64,000 nucleotides of DNA from Tetranychus cinnabarinus (taxonomy: Eukaryota > Arthropoda > Arachnida > Trombidiformes > Tetranychidae), in contig WHVY01000003.1 in NCBI GenBank assembly GCA_022266195.1, forward strand, positions 806,001-870,000. Reading direction: 5' to 3'. This document shows, in pieces, positions 13,701 through 26,242 of the stretch (within the stretch, counting starts at the first letter, position 1; each line of letters opens with the position of its first letter). The notes beneath the pieces are model-generated. The model was not told where the DNA came from, did not search any database, and saw nothing but the letters and a program-made list of their open reading frames with translations. Both the position numbers and the translations under genes were made by a program.

Positions 13701-16700
13701 TAGCGTGACAATTTATTGACACAGCACATCTTGAAACTCCTTCCTTAACCTTTCCAATTTACACTGAAAAATTTAAACTCATCGTTACCTGTTTCCCTTA
13801 GAAAGTCACAAATTTATTTTTCATCTCAACTTTTGTCTCTACTCTTCTTACACCAATTTGATAAAACTAACCAACTGCAATAATGATAAACTCCCAATAC
13901 AGATAACTACTGAAGACCATAGAAGCAATATACTGAAAGTAGCTTGAACCACGCAAAGCTTTTTTTGCTCATTTTTTGTTCAACTTTTGGAACCATGAAA
14001 AGGCAAAAGATTAGCAAAAAAAAAAGGCAACATAAAGAGCACATTTAAACATAGACATTTAGGAAAGTTTATTAAAGCATTATCATTTTTACTATTCTGG
14101 TTCCGTGTTTCCAGGTAATATCATAATAGGTAATATTATTTTTTAAAAAAAATATTATCTATTTTAATGGTACAAGTTGCACTTGGATTAAACTGTGTAT
14201 ATTGTTTGCCAATTATTATGTTAATAGAAACATTTTTCACCGTCAAAAGGTTCTACTTAAAGTCACCATTAGCGAAGTGTGCAAAAAGGCAAAACACAAA
14301 ACAAGAGCCCAAAACAAAAGTTTCAATTTTCAACATTCAAATTGCTCTGACAACAATTAAAATGTATCATCAACTCCCACCTTTACCACCCACCAGTCAA
14401 TCTAATCAAATTGAAATGGCTTCTCTTACCGCTTCATTATCATGGGTTCACAGTGTAAAGTGTTTAATATCAATCAAGAGGAAATTATTTCAATTACTAT
14501 TAACAATGAGCACGAAATGATGAAAAATAAATCATCTTCTTTAACCATTTTCATGTTGCTTTTTGCGATAAATTATTGGACAATTTGTGATTCATTGAAT
14601 GGCGAAAATTGATGAAATTCATTGAATTGATGGAACATTTTTTTTTACAGTTTCAAGGTTTATCTGGAACATTGTTTAATCAGGTTTGTGGCTATCATTT
14701 GGGGTGATGAGATGAATGTTAATTGTAAAAGTTGTACAAAAAAAAGGTTCATTACAATTGGTTAATCATGTAGGATATATCATGTAACTGAAATGCAATT
14801 AGCTTGATGAGAAATGTGATTAGATTGATCAAAATGGTGGATAGGAGAGAGGGAAGAGGGAAACAAAAGCAACAAATTATTTCTCATTCAACATTTATTC
14901 ATTCATTTATTATCACAATGCTCATTAATACCAACATTTAAATCTATAACATTGATTTGGATTGAAATGGCTTGGAGTAAAGCAGAAACGTGAATAAAAA
15001 GGTCAACCCATAACATAATAAATGGTCCTTTAGGTAAACCTGAGTAACGATTATCTTTACTCATTAACGGAATGAACATGATAATTTGCTGCTTATAGAG
15101 ACTGCCAGGGTAAATTGAAGATAATTGGTCCACTTGTAAATTGAAAGTCTATCGAGTTGCAAATCATCTCTTGAAACTCAATACTAATCGATTAACAGAT
15201 AAGGTCGATCGATGCAAGGGCCAAAAATTGCAGCAATTCTCGATTCCAAGATAATCGTTCAAAATTCTTGTTGACTTTTAGTACTTGGCATGACTTGGAC
15301 TTCTCAAAACATTCAAATGATGCGACTTGCCGAATTGTGGTCTAGAGCTTTTTCTCAAATTTCGATGCTCGGGTCAAGAGATTATTTTACCTCAGATAGT
15401 TTTGGAAATGGAATTATCTGTTGGAATTCTTAGAAAAATATACTTTTATGATCTGTTTCAAAACCAAGATTAAATTGGACAAATGGACGAAACATTTCAG
15501 ATGAATTTCGTGATTGACTTTTTTCCGTAAAGTTTTTGTTCCATTTTCAAGATTTTCAGTGGTGAAGGTCAGTAATTATTTATTTTGATGCGTCTTGATG
15601 AATGTGTTGAACATTTACAAGCAATTTTGTCCTACTCGACATTTGTTATTAGATTAGTATCTTTGCTTTGTAAAATTAGACTCGACTCTTGAAAAATTAA
15701 TGCTTTGCCCTCAACTTTGTCCACTTGATCTGAAATGGTTTGCAAATCATTGACTAATGAATAAATTACGCAAATCGCAGTCTACAGGGATTTTGAGGTT
15801 TTGTTGAAGGGAACATGAAGTTTCACTAAATTGATTATTTATTGACATTACAGGCCAATTTTCAAACCAAAAGCCCATCTTTACTGAATAGCAAAAGGCA
15901 GATCAATTCATCTGTCAACAATTACTTGACAATAGAGTAAACTGAAAGTTGACTTTTCAATTGAAAAGGCAAATGTCGACTGTTCAACATTGGCCAATCC
16001 AATTGTGATTAAATGGTTAACATTATGAACAAGAATATGGTTAAATTATCTCACAATTAGGTGTCGTTGAAATGAAATTGCCTCATTTTCCAGGTAAAAT
16101 TGATGATTCAATGGATGGAAACTTTCTTGTCACGAGTTTGTATTTCAATTTTTCATGGTTTCTCTTTTACAATTATTGCAATCATTGCAATCTTTATCAT
16201 CATCATTATCATCTTCATCAGCCTAGGTGTCAAGAAAAAGGTAACAATTAGATGAATTTGATAGACAAATTAATGAGTTGATAAAGAAGGCCAAACAAGG
16301 ACGGAAACACCAAAGTCTAACCTTGCGTATATCTCACCTTGTTAACGACAACAATTGTTGTAAATTCAATCGTCTTTTGGCATGTTTATCCTCACAGATT
16401 CCAACATGATTATCTTTACAGATTGTTCAGTCATTACATTTTCCGAGATCATTTCTTACCTTTCAACTCACAACGTTCTTGATACAAATTAGTGACTTCA
16501 ATGTTGAAGGATTACATTAACTATTGTCAGTTGGAATTGAACTTATAAATGAATATGAATTTGGAAGAAAGCTGAGCAAAAGTTCCAGTTGATTGTTCAT
16601 TTGGGAACATTTGATTCTCTTGTTCACTTTTTTCAATTGTAATCACCTGAAAATCATTCAATTATTACCTTAACTTTTTTTTCACTTGTTCTGTTTTCCA

Positions 16701-19700
16701 TAAACCTCATCCAATTCATTATTACACTTACCTTTATCTTCATCTTTGTCATCATCTTCTTTTAATTTCTCTCTTCCATTGTTAAAATAACCTTACCATG
16801 ATAATCACGCAAATCATTGGAGAGAATCATAATTACCTTTTCTTATTCTTGAAACAACAAAAAATCTAGTTCCATTGAAACTGAAGAAAAAGAAGAAAAT
16901 AGTATTTTCCAATTAATTTTTTCTTCTTCTTCTTCTTCTTCCCTTTGGACTTTCCATGGCTCTTTGAGCATGGGTATTCACCCTCCTGACAGATGCAAAG
17001 GTAAAACACAATCATCATTATAATCTTAGATCTATGTGGTTGCGCCTGCTTGACTTGGCCAAAGAACGAGAAAAATTGGATAAAAATTTCATTTCCATTT
17101 GCTAATTGATGGTAATTGATATTTTTCATTTGCAAACGCCGATAATCAACTTCAAAATCTCTCAATCGAACCTTCAATGACTTCCTGTACGAACATTCAC
17201 AACAATCGATGACAGATTTAAACAATAACTCAGTACCCGACAATCACAGTAACCCTAACTAGGTAGACTAGCGGATCAACTTTAAAAAAGAGTTCGAACA
17301 ATTTTTAAAATCGATTTCTTCAAAATATCTACACTCGAAGATGTGTCTTGACGCTTTTCCCGATCGAAGCAATAGCAATATAATATCATCATATTCCCGA
17401 CATTCGAAGATTTTTTTCTAAAACGCTATTCTTTCTTCCCTGGTTGATGTTTGTTTCAATTCGATAACTTGTATCATTAGGAAGATACACGAGTTTTCTC
17501 AAAACCAACCTTAACTGAAGGATACTTGAACTTCAAAACAATATCGATTCAGTCTCGGAATAATATTGATTCAAAAATTCGTCGCAAAATTTTTCCAAAA
17601 ATTCTCATCAATACTTTTACACTTCAATCTCAATCTGAAAATATGTTTTATCGAAAGTCAACTCGAAGTCAAACTTGATTTGGATTGACAAACAAACTAA
17701 TAATTAGCATATTGAAATTACAATCAACAGTCAACATGTGCAAACAGAGTAAATTAATTTCGCCTTTTCGAATCAACTATTGCATTTAAATTTTTCTGCA
17801 TCGATGATGAATATGAATTATCTTGATTAGTTGTTTTAATGTGGCAACAAGAAACATGAAATTAATATGCAATATTACACCAAACAGACAGAGAAGTAAA
17901 GAGAAGGGAAAAATGACGAATCTCTTTGGATTGATGTTAATTGCTAGTTGTAATTGTCTTTGTTGATTAAAACTGTTCCCAAATGGTTGAAAGCTTTGCA
18001 TTACAATTACATGGTTTGAATGCTGTTGATTACCTTTTTACCTTTACTGATGTTGTCAGTTTAACCCCAACTTTCAATGATTGATTGATGCAATTCAATT
18101 TCAATTATTTTCATTTTTACCTTCATTTATCTTTTTCTTGTTCATTTCATAGTCAACAGATTTTCTACATTTTCATATCAATTAATATCAACTTGTAAAT
18201 GGAAAAGTAAATTTTACATTTTTTCTCATTTTCTCGCTGCGCTTTGCGCTTTTTACCATCAATTAATTCACCATTAATTGTAATCATAATCAGTTTGCTG
18301 GTTAACAATGTTTCATTTTCAATCATTTGTGTGTTCTCATTCAGTCCAACTTGTCCAGATATTAATTAAAGATTGACTATTATCATTACAACTGAATAAC
18401 AATGTGCCAATTCAATTGTAATTTAAACGTGATTAGGATGTTGATTTAGTAGTTATTATAAATTAATGAAATTTATTATTAACAAATCCAGAGAAGAGCA
18501 AAAAGACAACAAAATTAGTTACAATTGTTGGGTTTACTCATTCATGCATTTCAAGCAATTTATCAACAATCGTTTTGTCAAGTTAATCAGTGAATAAATT
18601 AATGTTGATTCATTGAAACATTTGAAAAACATGGAAAAGGCCGGAAAATCGAACATGAAAAAATGAAATCGAATAACATTTTTTAAAACGAGTTGATCAT
18701 TGACATGATTGAAAGAAGTAAATTGAATAAAGAAATGAATTTTAATGTCGATCGAAAACAGAAATTTTGGTTTAGTTTGCTTACAATTCTTTTGGTTCGA
18801 AACTTTGGCGAAACTGAAATATAGTTTGTAATTATTTATCGAAATTCTTGGAAAATCCCGATTCCAATTGTCCTTTACTTTTCCTTTTTAATTTTTTTAT
18901 GAATTTTCTCAACAAGTTCTAAGATGTATTTGAACTTCCATGTTAATCATGCAAGTTCAATTTAATGTTTCTTGAGCAGTAATCAGAATTTTTAACGATT
19001 GATTCTGTTGTATCTGAAGGTTGATTTTGATCAAATATTTTCCATCTTGAATCCATTCCATTCCGTTCATCATCATCATTCTAATTTGGAACACTTTTGA
19101 TTTACTTTTTCTGCTTTCATCTTTTCCCTTGTTTCATTGCTTCTCTCACTGTCCATAACAATAATAATCCGTAAAAGTGTAGTAAAAGCTATTATCTGAT
19201 GTTCAATCATCCATCAATTTTTCATCCTCTTCCTTCTCACATCATTATCATCACCCTCACCATCATGAAGGAAATGAATCAAAATGGCAAATCTTTCTCA
19301 ATATTTTGTTCATCTCTTCAGATCAAGGTTATTCAAGTACATTGGAAAGAATTGTGTTTCTAATCAAATGATACCTTTTAGCAAACAATGACACTGAATA
19401 GACTATCTCAAAAACAAATGGACTTTTATATTGGTCATCTTATGTCCTTGATCCACATAGTAAACTTGTAATTTCAATTTGACTCTCAAATGAAAGTCCA
19501 AGAAAAAGTTGATTCTTCTTCCTCTTTGGTCGACAATGAGTCTGACAATGAGCATCTCGTAAAGATCTAGATCAACAATGTTCATTGGTTGTGCGCAGTC
19601 ATGAGTAACTTGCGATATCAAATAGCATTATATCAATGCTATAACCCAACAAAGTAACCCAACTATTTGACTCAAGATAACATGAGTTAACCGAGACCGA

Positions 19701-22700
19701 TTCCAATGAGATACTTTGTAGGTGTCACCCAATGAATCAATTTGCAGAATATAAAATTATAAAATGAACGAGACTCGAACCCAAAACCCTAGTTATCCTT
19801 ACTCCTCTAATGAGCCTCCAACTCACATTTTTAAGCATTCAATGTTCATCATAATTCATCATCTTCTACCTAATGAATAACTCGGTCTCGGGTAACTCAT
19901 GACGTTCCCTTGTCAGCCGAGTTTGTGATTCAACATGAGAATCAAGTTTGCTTACTTTTAATCGTCCAATGGTTAAACGAATTTTCTTATTCAATCAACT
20001 TTTTTGTTTTACTAAAATAATGCAAAATGTGTTGAACCTGCAAACCTGTCAAAATAATTTACACTCTTGTCTCTAGACAAATTGACCATCTTTTGTCAAG
20101 TTTGTTGCCTTCCTTCACCAGCTTTGAAACTTAATGTGCGAACAAAAATAATGCTCATTTAATCGAAAAAATTAAATAAAATTTATGGCAAACAAAAATA
20201 GTCTTTTCTCTTGCTTGGCTCAGGAAATTGATGTAACCGGTGAGATTTAATAACAGTTTTTAGAAGCCACTCATCTGTTAAAAATTGACTCAAACTTTGA
20301 TGATGTTACAGCACAACATGATGATGATGAAGAAAAGAGCAAAAAAACAGAAAGCAAAATGCAAATCATTAATCAATTTAATGTTCAGGTAAAGATGTTT
20401 CTACCTGATTATCTTTGCATCACAACAACAATTTAGTCGTAAGTGAACAACAAAAAAAGTGGACAAGGTAATTAACAACAATTAAGGCGGAGATGAGCAA
20501 TTTATTAGAATGAATTCCTTGCATCAAAAGCAAATGCAAAAGTGACCCAAACTGTAAAAAGTACAATAAAAAGCGCGTAAAGACAAAAAACGTTTAAACT
20601 TGTTTCATTGACTCATTTGGTGTTGCGGTTGCCATTCAAAATTAGTTGCTTATAAATCACGTTATATGTGAAAAGTGTCATCCAAAAGGCAAGTCTGTAA
20701 ATGACTTGAGAAGCAATGATGAGAAGTGACCATTGGCCGCAGTAGTTCAACTGCGTGAGTTGACTTTGCCTCAGAAGCAAATTGTTGGAAAAAGTGAACT
20801 TCTCTTGTCCGTTGTTTTGTTGGTAAACAATGCTGCAGGGCGAATAATGTTTACCAGTATTTTTAAAGGTAACACCAAAAGTGTAATAAAGGGCAACAAA
20901 GGTCAATCCAAGAGGTTCTAATGGTTTTGTTGGGCCAAAAGATGTTCAACTTTAATCATGTTTCCAAAATGAACTAATCATTGAAATTGAAATAATTGCT
21001 TTTTTCTGTACCTTTGGCTTTTTGCTGCTGATCGAGCAATCAACTTTTTTTTTGATTTGTGATTCTCTTGCCTTGTTTAACACCTTTCATTATTATTATA
21101 CTAATTGAAACCGCAAATTGCTGTCAATGTCATTAATTTTGCTCTTGTCCAGGTTTGATTGACTTTCACTTCAACTATTTGCCAATTAAATTGTGGTTTA
21201 CATAATTTTTTTACTGTTAATTAACCTTCTTAATGGTTTTTTTATTGAATCATTATTATTGGTTGGCTTTTTGTTTCGCTTTCAAGTTGATTATAAATGG
21301 TCAACACGTAACAATCAAATGTTTCTTTTGAGGTTTTGCCTTGTTTTTGCGTTCGTTTGTGGAAGTCATTTTTTAATGTTTTTTGTTTTCTTTTGCTTCA
21401 GAGATTGGATATTAGAGGTCGAATCAAGGTACTTCATGGACAAAATCATAAGACGGAAAGCCCACCGTTGGCATTGTTTGCCGTTTGTACTCCGTTTGGT
21501 CCTCCATCGTTACTTGAAATGCCTCAAAAAGACTCAATGTTCAAATCTAAACATAAACTTGACCTTTCACTGGTTTCCATGGATCAAAGGGGAAAACAGT
21601 TGCTCGGTTATTCTGATACGGAAATGTCCAATAAAGGTGTATATGATCTAGTCCACTTTGATGATCTTGCGTATGTTGCAAGTGCTCATCAAGAACGTAA
21701 GTTCAAACTTAAAATTCAAATCTCATGAATCTTTTCAAGTGAATTCATGTGACCTTTTCAGATCTAATGAAGTTTAGCTAAAACTCATGAAAATAGTCTT
21801 TGATTGGGAACAGTTTATCATGATAAGTCGAATTGAAATTTCAGTCGATTTTAAATTTTTATTGAAATCGACTTTAGTAATCAGAGAAGTCGAATTTTCC
21901 AATAAAATTTTGAGTCTCAAAAATCGATAAACTCAATGCGAAATCGACGATTTTTTAGTCGTTATGCATGTTAAGAGCACATTCACTTCGAAGATTCACT
22001 GAGTTGATTTACCTTTATATTGGATAATATGTAATTGATAAAAGTGGAAAATCGAGATTAAAATTAATTATTTTCTTTTTTTTCTCGAATTTTTTCAGTT
22101 CTTAAAACAGGCGCATCAGGGTTAATTGCATATCGCTTGATTAGTAAAGACAATAAATGGCAATGGCTTCAAACAAGCGCACGACTTGTATATAAAAATA
22201 GTAAACCTGATTTTATCCTTTGTACTCATAAACCATTAATGTAAGTTTATAATAACTTTTACCTTTTCCTTTGCCTGGTTTTGACGGTCAAAACCAGATT
22301 AAATGTTTTTTACCGGAATTTTAATTCGCTTTCATTTTGTGGTCCAACAGGGAGGAAGAAGGTCGAGATCTTTTAGGTAAACGGACAATGGATTTCAAAG
22401 TAACTTATTTAGACGGAGGCCTTGGAGCGATCAACGATCGTTCAGGTTTCTTGTCTGACAGTGATTTTGTGCTTCGTTGCCAACGCAATCGACGTTACAA
22501 GTCTCAAATTCGTGATCTAATAACAAATTGTCGTTCCAATTCAAAGCGTAAATCATTGACAGGTTCCGATGAAGGTGGTGGAGTGTACACTCCACCATTC
22601 AGTGAATTGTCACCAACCGGTGCAATGTCGGCAGCAGCAGCAGCGGCAGCTCAGGCCGCTAATGCAGCTGCTGCAGCGGCCGCAGCTCATGCGGCTGCAA

Positions 22701-25700
22701 CAAACCCATCAGTGTATCCTAATCATCATCCACACGCTCACACTCATCATCATCCGCACCATCATCCACACCATCCACACCATTCCCACCCTCATCACCA
22801 TCATCCGCATCACCCTCACCACCATCCGGGTTCGGGTCCCGTTTCATCGCCAGTCTATCCTTACAGTCATGCGACGGAAAACATGAACTTGTCCACAGCT
22901 GCAGCCGCCGCCGCCTATGGAATGCCTCAGAATCTATTCACTGCCGCTGCGGCCATAGACCACAATCCACGTTCCTTTCTAGCGCCCGACTCTTTCCTAC
23001 ACTATTCTCGTCATGCACTGACCACTTACTATCCCGATTATCATTCAGCTGCCGCTGTGGCAGCAGCCCAGTATCCCACCAATGGGTTTCTTGACCATCG
23101 GTCAACGGGACGGTCAACCTTTGACTGTCAACTGACCTCACCAAATGAGATTAAATATGCTTCAAGTGATTCAATGGGCAACTCGTCTTCAACCCGATCC
23201 TCCATTGGAACCAAATCATGCTGTGACAGTTACCTTTCCTCATCGGGCGCCAACTCATCGACAGGTTTAATGGGTCATGGGAGTGCCTCTGCAATGGCTG
23301 TGGCTGTTGCTGCTTCTTCCATTCAACCTTTACTCTCTTCGGTTCCCAATGAAAATGGTAATAAACTTTCACCCGAATTGACCTGCCATCGAAGCAACTC
23401 ATTTGGCTTTGGGCTACCTTCAAATTCATCTTCATCTTCATCCACCTCATCCAATACCGATTGTATTTCCGTTATTAAGCACAAAAATAGTCTTCCCCAT
23501 CCATTGAGTAACACCAATTTAAATGGTTCACCGCCATCTTCCTCAATGGAAACAGGTTCAGGTTCAACTGCGTCAACACCGTCCATCCCTGGTTCAGCAT
23601 TTACTTCAGCCTCACCATTGAATCATCCAGTCAACTCATCAATGAATGCCGATCAATCTCGATCAAGTGTTTTAATGTGGAACCGTACTTGTAATACAAC
23701 TACAACAACAACAACAACCTCATCATCTTCATCATCTTCATCACCAACCATCAACCACAATAGTAATAACAACAACTCCTCCAATAACAACAATAATAAT
23801 GGAAATAAATATTCATCTTCATCCATTAGTGAATCACTTCTTATCCATAAATCTTCATCACCTGTAGTTAGCTGTAAATGGAATGGTTCAATTTCAAATA
23901 TAAAACCACTTTCACCTCATCATCCGTCAATGGCTGTCAGTCCAAGTTCGGGTAAAGTACCAATGTCAATGTCCACTTATGGTTCAGGTTCCCTTTATGG
24001 TTCAACCGATATCAATCCAATTGAGGTAAGTTTATCCCTCATTTAACCTTGCATTTGCCTCTTCCGCCACCAATATGGTTGCTATGTTTTCATCTCATCT
24101 TCATCACCATAGCAACAGTTGATCTTCTCATCATGCTGTTGACATGATACGATAATTAATGCAATGAGAAACCTTTATTTATGAGGTAAAAGAAAATTGA
24201 TTTTCACTTTTCTTACCTTAATCTATTCTAACCTAACCAGTTAATTATTAAAAAATTAGAGCAAAATTGAGCATCTTCCAGTTACATCATTCCAGTTGTA
24301 CGATTGATTACAGATAATTGATTGAGTAAAATATGAATCTCATGGAGCTACAAGAACTGGCATAAACTAGCCCTTTCCAGATTTCAATTCAAATTGATAA
24401 CTAACTCGACCTAGTTAGAGATTTTTATTGAAATCCGAATTTGAGTTTGCTTTTTGACATCTAATCAATGTAAAGTATTGCTATGATTGCAATACTTGCA
24501 ATGATTATGATAACCTGGGCAACTGGGCATATAACTGGGATATCACAAGGGCAACTGTGCAAGATCAATAGGCTCTGTTAATCTCGCAAGTAGAAGGCTG
24601 AATGATCGGAAAAGTACAAAGCAAATCATCTCAATATACAGCTGTTAAATGACCTCTTGGTAATGATGAGAAGAAAAAACAGCGTAAAATTGTAAATTTA
24701 TTAATACTCATCATACATTAAATGAGCATATAGCAAGATTATTCATGCTTAGGTTTTCATTTTTCTCTTGATAATGAATTTTTCTCAAACATGGGAACGG
24801 GTTTGCACATAAATTGACCTTCGATTGTACTCTTAATTAATTAATTATTACACCTGTTTCATAGTCCATTGTCAATCTTGAGTTGAATCTTAAAAAAACA
24901 AAAACTTACATTACTTGTTAATTATTTTCCTGTTCGTAAAGTCACTTGGCTAACAAGACATCATTTTTAATGCTATCAAGTGCACCTTCCTGGATGAAAA
25001 AAATGACTTTGTCAGCCTCTTCTTTAGTCAGCGAGAAAACATTTTTTGTCAAATTTTTCAACTCGACAATCAATTGCAATTTATCAATTTAAAAGGGATT
25101 TAACTTGAAAATTGTGGATATCATTTGAACGGCAAAAAAGGTTGAATAAACTTATCAACTTATTGATTTGTTGAGATCATTTCAGGCCAATTGATAGAGT
25201 TAATAATTGTTGAAGCAGCTCTATTGATTGTGTTGATTATCAGTTAAACTGTACAATTGATTAGACGAAAAGAAAAGGTTAATTCATGGTTTTTATTTTC
25301 ATTCAAATTGTGCTCAAACCAGAACAAGAAAAGTTACGGTAAAGTAAATATTGTCAGTTAAATGATGTTTGCTTGTTTATTGTATTTCCTGTTGATTATA
25401 AACATTGCTCTTGATGATGATGATGATATGTTGGATGATTTGAGTGAGAAAAAAAAGCAAAACATTTTTACCCTGGTTTTTATTGAATAGAGAAGAGAAG
25501 AAGAAGAAGAAGGAAAAATGGAAATGTTTCTTCATTGATTAACCTTATTGGGGATCAACTCTCTTAGGTCCATTTATCCAGGTAAATCATGCATTTCTTT
25601 GCACCGTCGACTCCCACCAACAACACCAACCATTGCTCTAAAATTGTCCTCCTTTTGCCTTCACCATCATCATCATCATCATCAACCGATTACCTTCAAT

Positions 25701-26242
25701 GAGTCTTTCAACTTTCAACTCTCATTAAAATCTCGTTAAGACAAGGCAGAGAGAGTGCGACTCACTTATTCAGCTCTTGCCATTTATCATTATTTTACAA
25801 TTCAATGTATTAATAATGTAATACATACATATATGTCTATCTAAATATAAATACAACTTCCCATGGTTTTTACCTTTTGTCCATACCTTTTGCTTTCTCA
25901 CCGATTCACAATCCTGTCATTATCTTGTGATCATCTTCCACCTTCTCCTCCTCATCCACCTCCTCCTCTTCATCCTCATCTTTATCCTCACCGTAAACCT
26001 TCATCATTGTCTCATCAACTCATCTTTTCACTTTGAATGTAAAGTCTATCATTAAAACAAAAAGAAGAGCAACTTTCATGAGACCAAATCAGATTCAACA
26101 TCTTCATCAGAATCATGTCAACAAGCAACATTAGTCCAACTATCAAGTCATCAATAATCGAAATTTCAATTCTAAAAAATTTCTCTTTTCTCTATTCAGG
26201 GTTGGAGTGTGGAAAACATCGGCCACTGGCGATCTCATTTGC
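10632..26242 (+). CDS. ss: Spineless / aryl hydrocarbon receptor orthologue, 5'-partial, six exons
   Basis: A bHLH-PAS transcription factor. In the family it pairs with Tango/ARNT in the nucleus, binds GCGTG cores and specifies antennal, distal-leg and sensory identity. Exons read in one continuous frame: 10,632-10,767, 11,931-12,004, 21,402-21,696, 22,099-22,240, 22,351-24,025 and 26,200-26,242. All have AG acceptors and GT donors, with end phases 1, 0, 1, 2, 0, 1. They give the second half of PAS-A (HQSVYELVHSEDREELQRHL), the inter-PAS segment (NFTVRFRCLLDNTSGF), all of PAS-B (GRIKVLHGQN, then SKHKLDLSLVSMDQRGK) and the PAC region (LLKTGASGLIAYRL, WQWLQTSARLVYKN). A long low-complexity transactivation region with Ala, His, Ser/Thr and Asn tracts follows. 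The bHLH and early PAS-A are missing and the true last exon is uncertain. Family assignment is very secure. Confidence 0.93.
10768..11930 (+). other. spineless intron (1.16 kb)
   Basis: Starts GTAAGC and ends in a CT-rich tract plus TTTTCCAG. Nothing else recognisable is inside. Confidence 0.85.
11931..12004 (+). CDS. ss: spineless exon: linker between PAS-A and PAS-B
   Basis: A 74-nt exon between TTTTCCAG and GTAAGT. The two leading bases complete a Glu codon with the preceding exon, then 24 codons read NLQYLERNFTVRFRCLLDNT and end SGFM. The FTVRFRCLLDNTSGF stretch is an AhR/Spineless signature. It ends in phase 0, joining the PAS-B exon 9.4 kb downstream (RLDIRGRIK). Confidence 0.92.
12005..21401 (+). 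other. spineless intron (9.4 kb)
   Basis: GTAAGT to TTGCTTCAG. No nested gene could be supported on either strand; the longer open frames are low-complexity. It contains a short inverted-repeat element with a tRNA-like centre at 19,681-19,901. In flies, spineless introns and flanks carry tissue enhancers, so the same may hold here, but no enhancer was identified from sequence. Confidence 0.8.
19681..19901. repeat. inverted-repeat-flanked element with tRNA-like (pol III box-like) centre
   Basis: Terminal 20-mers at 19,681-19,700 and 19,882-19,901 are inverted copies of each other with one mismatch (CATGAGTTAACCGAGACCGA against its complement). Between them, on the - strand near 19,770-19,830, lies a tRNA-like string with a B-box-like GGTTCGAGTC preceded about 35 nt earlier by an A-box-like TTAGAGGAGTAAGG. 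It does not fold into a full cloverleaf by eye. It could be a decayed SINE head or small MITE. No target-site duplication is evident. Confidence 0.4.
21402..21696 (+). CDS. ss: spineless exon: PAS-B core
   Basis: A 295-nt exon after TTGCTTCAG, ending at C|GTAAGT. It encodes RLDIRGRIKVLHGQNHKTES, then PPLALFAVCTPFGPPSLLEM, the KSKHKLDLSLVSMDQ segment and VYDLVHFDDLAYVASAHQE. This is the ligand/partner-binding PAS-B fold of the AhR class and is very close to the arthropod Spineless sequence. Confidence 0.95.
22099..22240 (+). CDS. ss: spineless exon: end of PAS-B / PAC region
   Basis: A 142-nt exon between TTTTTTCAG and GTAAGT. The first two bases finish a Leu codon, giving E-LLKTGASGLIAYRL across the junction. 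It ends within the Met codon of PLM-EEEGRDLLGKRT, which the next exon completes. The flanking introns are about 400 and 110 nt. Confidence 0.95.
22351..24025 (+). CDS. ss: spineless large exon: post-PAS linker and low-complexity activation region
   Basis: A 1,675-nt exon opening with the conserved EEEGRDLLGKRTMDFKVTYL block, which directly follows PAS-B in AhR proteins. Next come a basic stretch (CQRNRRYKSQIRD), an Ala tract (about 22,630-22,699), a His-Pro repeat tract (about 22,721-22,830), a second Ala cluster, and Ser/Thr and Asn runs (about 23,690-23,830). These homopolymer tracts are typical of arthropod developmental activators and are the likely variable part of the protein. The frame ends at GAG|GTAAGT in phase 0; read-through of the intron would stop at 24,044. 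Confidence 0.93.
24026..26199 (+). other. spineless intron (2.2 kb)
   Basis: GTAAGT to CTATTCAG. AT-rich with a CAT microsatellite at 25,665; no other gene supported. Confidence 0.65.
26200..26242 (+). CDS. ss: probable spineless small exon near the C-terminus
   Basis: A 43-nt segment of about 53% GC in roughly 30% GC surroundings, bounded by a good acceptor (TCTCTATTCAG) and donor (C|GTAAGT). Read in phase 0 from the preceding exon it gives GWSVENIGHWRSHL plus one split base. I do not recognise this sequence as a known AhR motif. The assignment rests on splice signals, composition and frame. The next exon is unresolved, with candidates at 27,518, 28,160 and 41,473. Confidence 0.6.

Noticed and set aside
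16866..17243. 125-codon - strand open frame with a Lys run
   Set aside because: The C-terminal part is a TTC microsatellite read as Lys, the rest matches nothing known, and no splice context or conserved motif was found.
23151..23586. Overlapping - strand open frames opposite the large spineless exon
   Set aside because: Antisense shadows of the biased codon composition (Ser/His/Ala) of the + strand exon.
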